Assembly: GCA_964558455.1 (NCBI GenBank)
Contig: CAZLEE010000191.1
Location: forward strand, 1-8,438
Direction: 5' to 3'
Length of the DNA stretch: 8,438 bases
Source: DASRLE01 sp964558455
GTDB lineage: Bacteria > Verrucomicrobiota > Verrucomicrobiia > Limisphaerales > Palsa-1400
Notes under the pieces: model-generated
What the model was told of the DNA's origin: nothing
Database searches by the model: none
Seen by the model: only the letters and a program-made list of their open reading frames with translations
Part shown: in pieces, positions 6,125-8,438 of the stretch
Layout: every line of letters starts with the position of its first letter
How positions within the stretch are numbered: the first letter of the stretch is position 1
Position numbers and translations under genes: made by a program

Positions 6125-7432
6125 TTGGTTAAAAACATTTTCATTGGTTTGTGCTGCCTTTTCGCAGTGGAAACAGTTTCCGCCCAAACGGCGGCGCCGG
6201 GGACTTTGCGCCTCGCCCTGGCCGATGCCAAAAGAATTGCCCTGCAACGGAATTGGGATTTGCTCAGCGCCAAAACCGGCATCGACTCCGCCACCGCGCA
6301 ATTCATTGTCACGCGGGAATTTCCCAATCCGACCCTCTCTCTCAGTTCGGCCAATCTGGCCACGCACAACATTGCCACCACCGAAGGCAACGGCATCTGG
6401 AGCCGCAGTTACGACACCATCGCCGCCATCAGCCAACTGATCGAAATTGGCGGCAAGCGGCATGATCGCCAGGCCGCCGCCCGCGCCGGCGCCCGGGGGG
6501 CGAAAGCCCGTTTTTTCGATGCCAGGCGAACCTTGGACCAGGGCGTGACCAAGGCTTATGTGGCCGCCTTGCTTGCCGGTGACAATGAACAAATCCTGGC
6601 GGAATCCGCCAAATTCATGCAGCGCGAGGCCGACATCGGCCTGTCGCGTTTCAAGGCAGGCGATCTGTCGGATTCCGATCTGAAACAAATCCAAATCAGC
6701 GCGGAGCAATTTGAATTGCAACAAGCCGCCGCCCAAGCCGCCGCCGTCCAGGCCCGGATACAGGTTGAAGTGTTGATGGGCGTGACTCACCCCGAAGGAA
6801 AGTGGATTCCCGCCGACAGTCTGGAGCAAATGGATCAGGCCGTTCCGCCCCAACCCTTGGCGGCGGCGGATGCCGCCCGGCCCGATATCCTTGCCGCCCG
6901 GGCCGATCTTCGTGGCGGCCAGTTTAATCTCAAATTGCAAAAGGACATGCGGATTCCCGACCCGACCGTCTCCGTGCAATACGAACACAATCCCGTCCCC
7001 CCTGGACCGCCGCCGGACGACACTTTTGGCATTGGCGTTTCTTTTCCGTTGCCGCTCTGGAACCGGAATGGCGGCAACATCAAGGCGGCTCAGGCGGCTG
7101 TCGATCAATTTGAACTGACTCTGGGCAAGGCCCAGGCCCAGGCCGCGTCCGATGTCGCCAACGCCCAGGTGGAATACCGCGAGGCCCATGACCGCCTGCT
7201 ACGCTACCAAACGGTCATCCTGCCCCAATCCGCCAAAAGCCGCGCCGCCATTGCCTTCGCCTTCGAAAGAGGTTCCGCCACCCTGGTTGATTTGCTGGAA
7301 GCCGAACGCACCGACAACACCGTGCGCATGGCCCAGGCCCAAGCCTTGTCCGACACCGCCAGCGCGGTGGCGGACGTGATCGCCGCCCGCAATGTCCTCG
7401 CCGCGTCCGAATTGGAGTCAAATAAAAGATGA
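6125..7432 (+). CDS. CzcC/CusC-like outer-membrane efflux factor (TolC family)
   Basis: This is the outer-membrane channel of a tripartite RND efflux system, 435 residues from TTG 6125. A signal peptide (MVKNIFIGLCCLFAVETVSA, cleavage after A20) leads into two outer-membrane-efflux repeats, about 30-225 and 245-430. Each is mostly long Ala/Gln-rich helices, as expected for the periplasmic barrel. CzcC-type signatures are the PNPTLSLSSANL strand, SQLIEIGGKR (104-112), DPTVSVQYEHNP, and GVSFPLPLWNRNGGNI (about 303-318), then a closing ERGSATLVDLLEAER helix. The PLPLxNRNxG strand is typical of the metal-efflux branch (CzcC/CnrC). No lipobox is placed to make it a CusC-like lipoprotein; the adjacent cysteines at 10-11 lie inside the signal peptide. 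The gene is first in the operon behind the sigma-54 promoter, and its TGA overlaps the ATG of the next gene. The family is firm; the exported substrate (metal cation or otherwise) is inferred. Confidence 0.92.
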   Translation: MVKNIFIGLCCLFAVETVSAQTAAPGTLRLALADAKRIALQRNWDLLSAKTGIDSATAQFIVTREFPNPTLSLSSANLATHNIATTEGNGIWSRSYDTIAAISQLIEIGGKRHDRQAAARAGARGAKARFFDARRTLDQGVTKAYVAALLAGDNEQILAESAKFMQREADIGLSRFKAGDLSDSDLKQIQISAEQFELQQAAAQAAAVQARIQVEVLMGVTHPEGKWIPADSLEQMDQAVPPQPLAAADAARPDILAARADLRGGQFNLKLQKDMRIPDPTVSVQYEHNPVPPGPPPDDTFGIGVSFPLPLWNRNGGNIKAAQAAVDQFELTLGKAQAQAASDVANAQVEYREAHDRLLRYQTVILPQSAKSRAAIAFAFERGSATLVDLLEAERTDNTVRMAQAQALSDTASAVADVIAARNVLAASELESNKR

Positions 7433-8438
7433 AACAGATTTGCAAAATGAGATGGCTCGCTTTACTGGCTGGCGTGGTTTTGGCAGGTTGCGACAGGGAG
7501 AACATTGTCGCCCCGCCCGAATCGCCCGCGCCCGTGGTGGACATCACGAATGCCTCCGTCACTTTCGCCGCCAACGCCCCCCAGTTGGCCTTGATCGGCG
7601 TGGAAGTCGCCCAACCGCGAACCTTCGCCGTGACCCATGTGACCGGACGGCTGATTTGGGATGAGGACGTCACCGCCCGCGTCTTTACGCCGGTGTCCGG
7701 TCGCGTTATCGCCACCAAAGCCGACATCGGCCAGCCGGTGTCGGTCGGGACGACGTTGGCGGAAATTGATTCGCCTGATTTCGGCCAGGCTCTGGCCGCC
7801 GCCCGCACTGCGGTGGGGAATTTCACCGCGGCGGACAAGACGCTTGCCCGCGTCCATGATTTGCTGGCCCACGGTTCAGCCGCTTCCAAGGATGTCGAGG
7901 CGGCCGATGCCGCTTATCAGGCTGCCAAGGCGGAACAGGATCGCGCCCTGGCCCAGCTTGCCAATTACGGCGGCAACATCAGCCGCACAAATTCGCTTTA
8001 CTTGCTGCGCGCGCCGCTCGCCGGCGTGGTGGTCGAAAAAAACATCAACCCCGGCCAGGAACTGCGCCCCGACATGATGCTCGGCAACGTGCCCCAAATA
8101 TTCAATCCCTTGTTCGTCATCTCCCAGCCCGCCCGGCTTTGGCTGCAATTGGATGTCTCCGAAACCGACCTGGCCGCGCTGCAAACAGGCTTGCGCCTGC
8201 GTGTTGTCTGCAACGCGTTTCCCGGCAAGGTGTTTGACGGCACTTTGGAAAACATCGCCAATACCATGGACCCGGCCACCGCCACGGTGAAGGTTCGCGG
8301 CCAAGTCAGCAATCCCGATGACTTGCTCAAGGCCGGCATGTATGTGCTGGTCGATATTGTCCAGGATGAAAGGCGTGTCGCCGGGGCCGGCGTGGATGTG
8401 CCGGCGCGCGCCCTCTTTTTGCGCGACAACGATTATTA
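7429..8438 (+). CDS. CusB/CzcB-like RND membrane fusion lipoprotein, 3' end outside window
   Basis: This is the periplasmic adaptor that links an inner-membrane RND pump to the outer-membrane channel. ATG 7429 overlaps the previous stop (ATGA), with GGAG 11 bases upstream (7414-7417). The 336 visible residues open with a lipoprotein signal (basic n-region, ALLAGVVLAGC), so Cys21 should be acylated. Then come VTGRLIWDEDVTARVFTPVS (71-90) and GRVIATKADIGQPVSVGTTL (91-110), which form the first lipoyl half-motif. An Ala-rich coiled-coil hairpin (about 118-180) follows, then the second lipoyl half LRAPLAGVVVEKNINPGQEL (193-212), a beta-barrel (LWLQLDVSETDLAALQTG, then FPGKVFDGTLENIANTMDPA) and the start of the membrane-proximal domain (VPARALFLRDND). 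This order and wording is that of CusB/CzcB adaptors, usually about 380-420 residues, so roughly 50-80 are missing. No Met-rich or His-rich metal-binding N-terminal segment is seen. An RND permease gene is expected downstream. Confidence 0.93.
   Translation, partial: MKQICKMRWLALLAGVVLAGCDRENIVAPPESPAPVVDITNASVTFAANAPQLALIGVEVAQPRTFAVTHVTGRLIWDEDVTARVFTPVSGRVIATKADIGQPVSVGTTLAEIDSPDFGQALAAARTAVGNFTAADKTLARVHDLLAHGSAASKDVEAADAAYQAAKAEQDRALAQLANYGGNISRTNSLYLLRAPLAGVVVEKNINPGQELRPDMMLGNVPQIFNPLFVISQPARLWLQLDVSETDLAALQTGLRLRVVCNAFPGKVFDGTLENIANTMDPATATVKVRGQVSNPDDLLKAGMYVLVDIVQDERRVAGAGVDVPARALFLRDNDY

Noticed and set aside
5966..7189. A 407-codon open frame on the minus strand opposite the efflux gene
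   Set aside because: Gly-rich shadow frame complementary to the CzcC-like coding sequence; no signal peptide, domain or ribosome site.
1..8438. CRISPR arrays, tRNA or rRNA genes, insertion sequences
   Set aside because: No regularly spaced repeats, no tRNA-like or rRNA-like sequence, and no transposase frame or terminal inverted repeats were seen.

Overview
The window is GC-rich bacterial chromosomal DNA. Its genes point to a Gram-negative (diderm) organism: a CzcC-type outer-membrane channel, a lipoprotein-type membrane fusion protein, and a sigma-54 activator. Weak or absent Shine-Dalgarno sequences before several genes, a TTG start, and a remnant of an alpha-N-acetylglucosaminidase (GH89) would fit a soil or freshwater member of the PVC group such as Verrucomicrobiota. 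That placement is a low-confidence inference from gene style, because no rRNA or other marker gene is present.

The layout falls into three blocks. (1) Positions 1-798 are a small graveyard: the 3' end of a DUF559-type endonuclease gene (+), then on the minus strand a fragment of a DUF4143-type AAA ATPase joined to a truncated GH89 gene that keeps only its signal peptide and N-terminal domain. A leader of about 270 bases without a recognised gene follows. (2) Positions 1069-3186 (+) hold an intact polyphosphate kinase, ppk1. Its stop codon overlaps, tail to tail, the stop codon of a response regulator. (3) Positions 3183-8438 form a regulatory and efflux locus. An NtrC-family sigma-54-dependent response regulator and its membrane histidine kinase lie on the minus strand, in the order kinase then regulator, overlapping. 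A CzcC-like outer-membrane factor and a CusB/CzcB-like lipoprotein membrane fusion protein lie divergently on the plus strand with an ATGA overlap. The fusion protein runs off the window edge, and an RND pump gene is expected next.

The most informative stretch is the 172-base divergent intergenic region (5953-6124). It holds a near-consensus sigma-54 promoter (TGGCAT-N5-TTGCT, 6070-6085) pointing into the efflux operon. About 122 bases upstream of the predicted transcription start is a 16-base dyad with perfect 7-base arms (TTACCATTGATGGTAA), a typical distance for an enhancer bound by an NtrC-type activator. A weaker dyad lies between them. The whole locus reads as a self-contained signal-to-efflux circuit: envelope sensor kinase, then sigma-54 activator, then -24/-12 promoter, then tripartite efflux operon. 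It resembles ZraSR or CusSR logic in arrangement, but the ligand and exported substrate are unknown.
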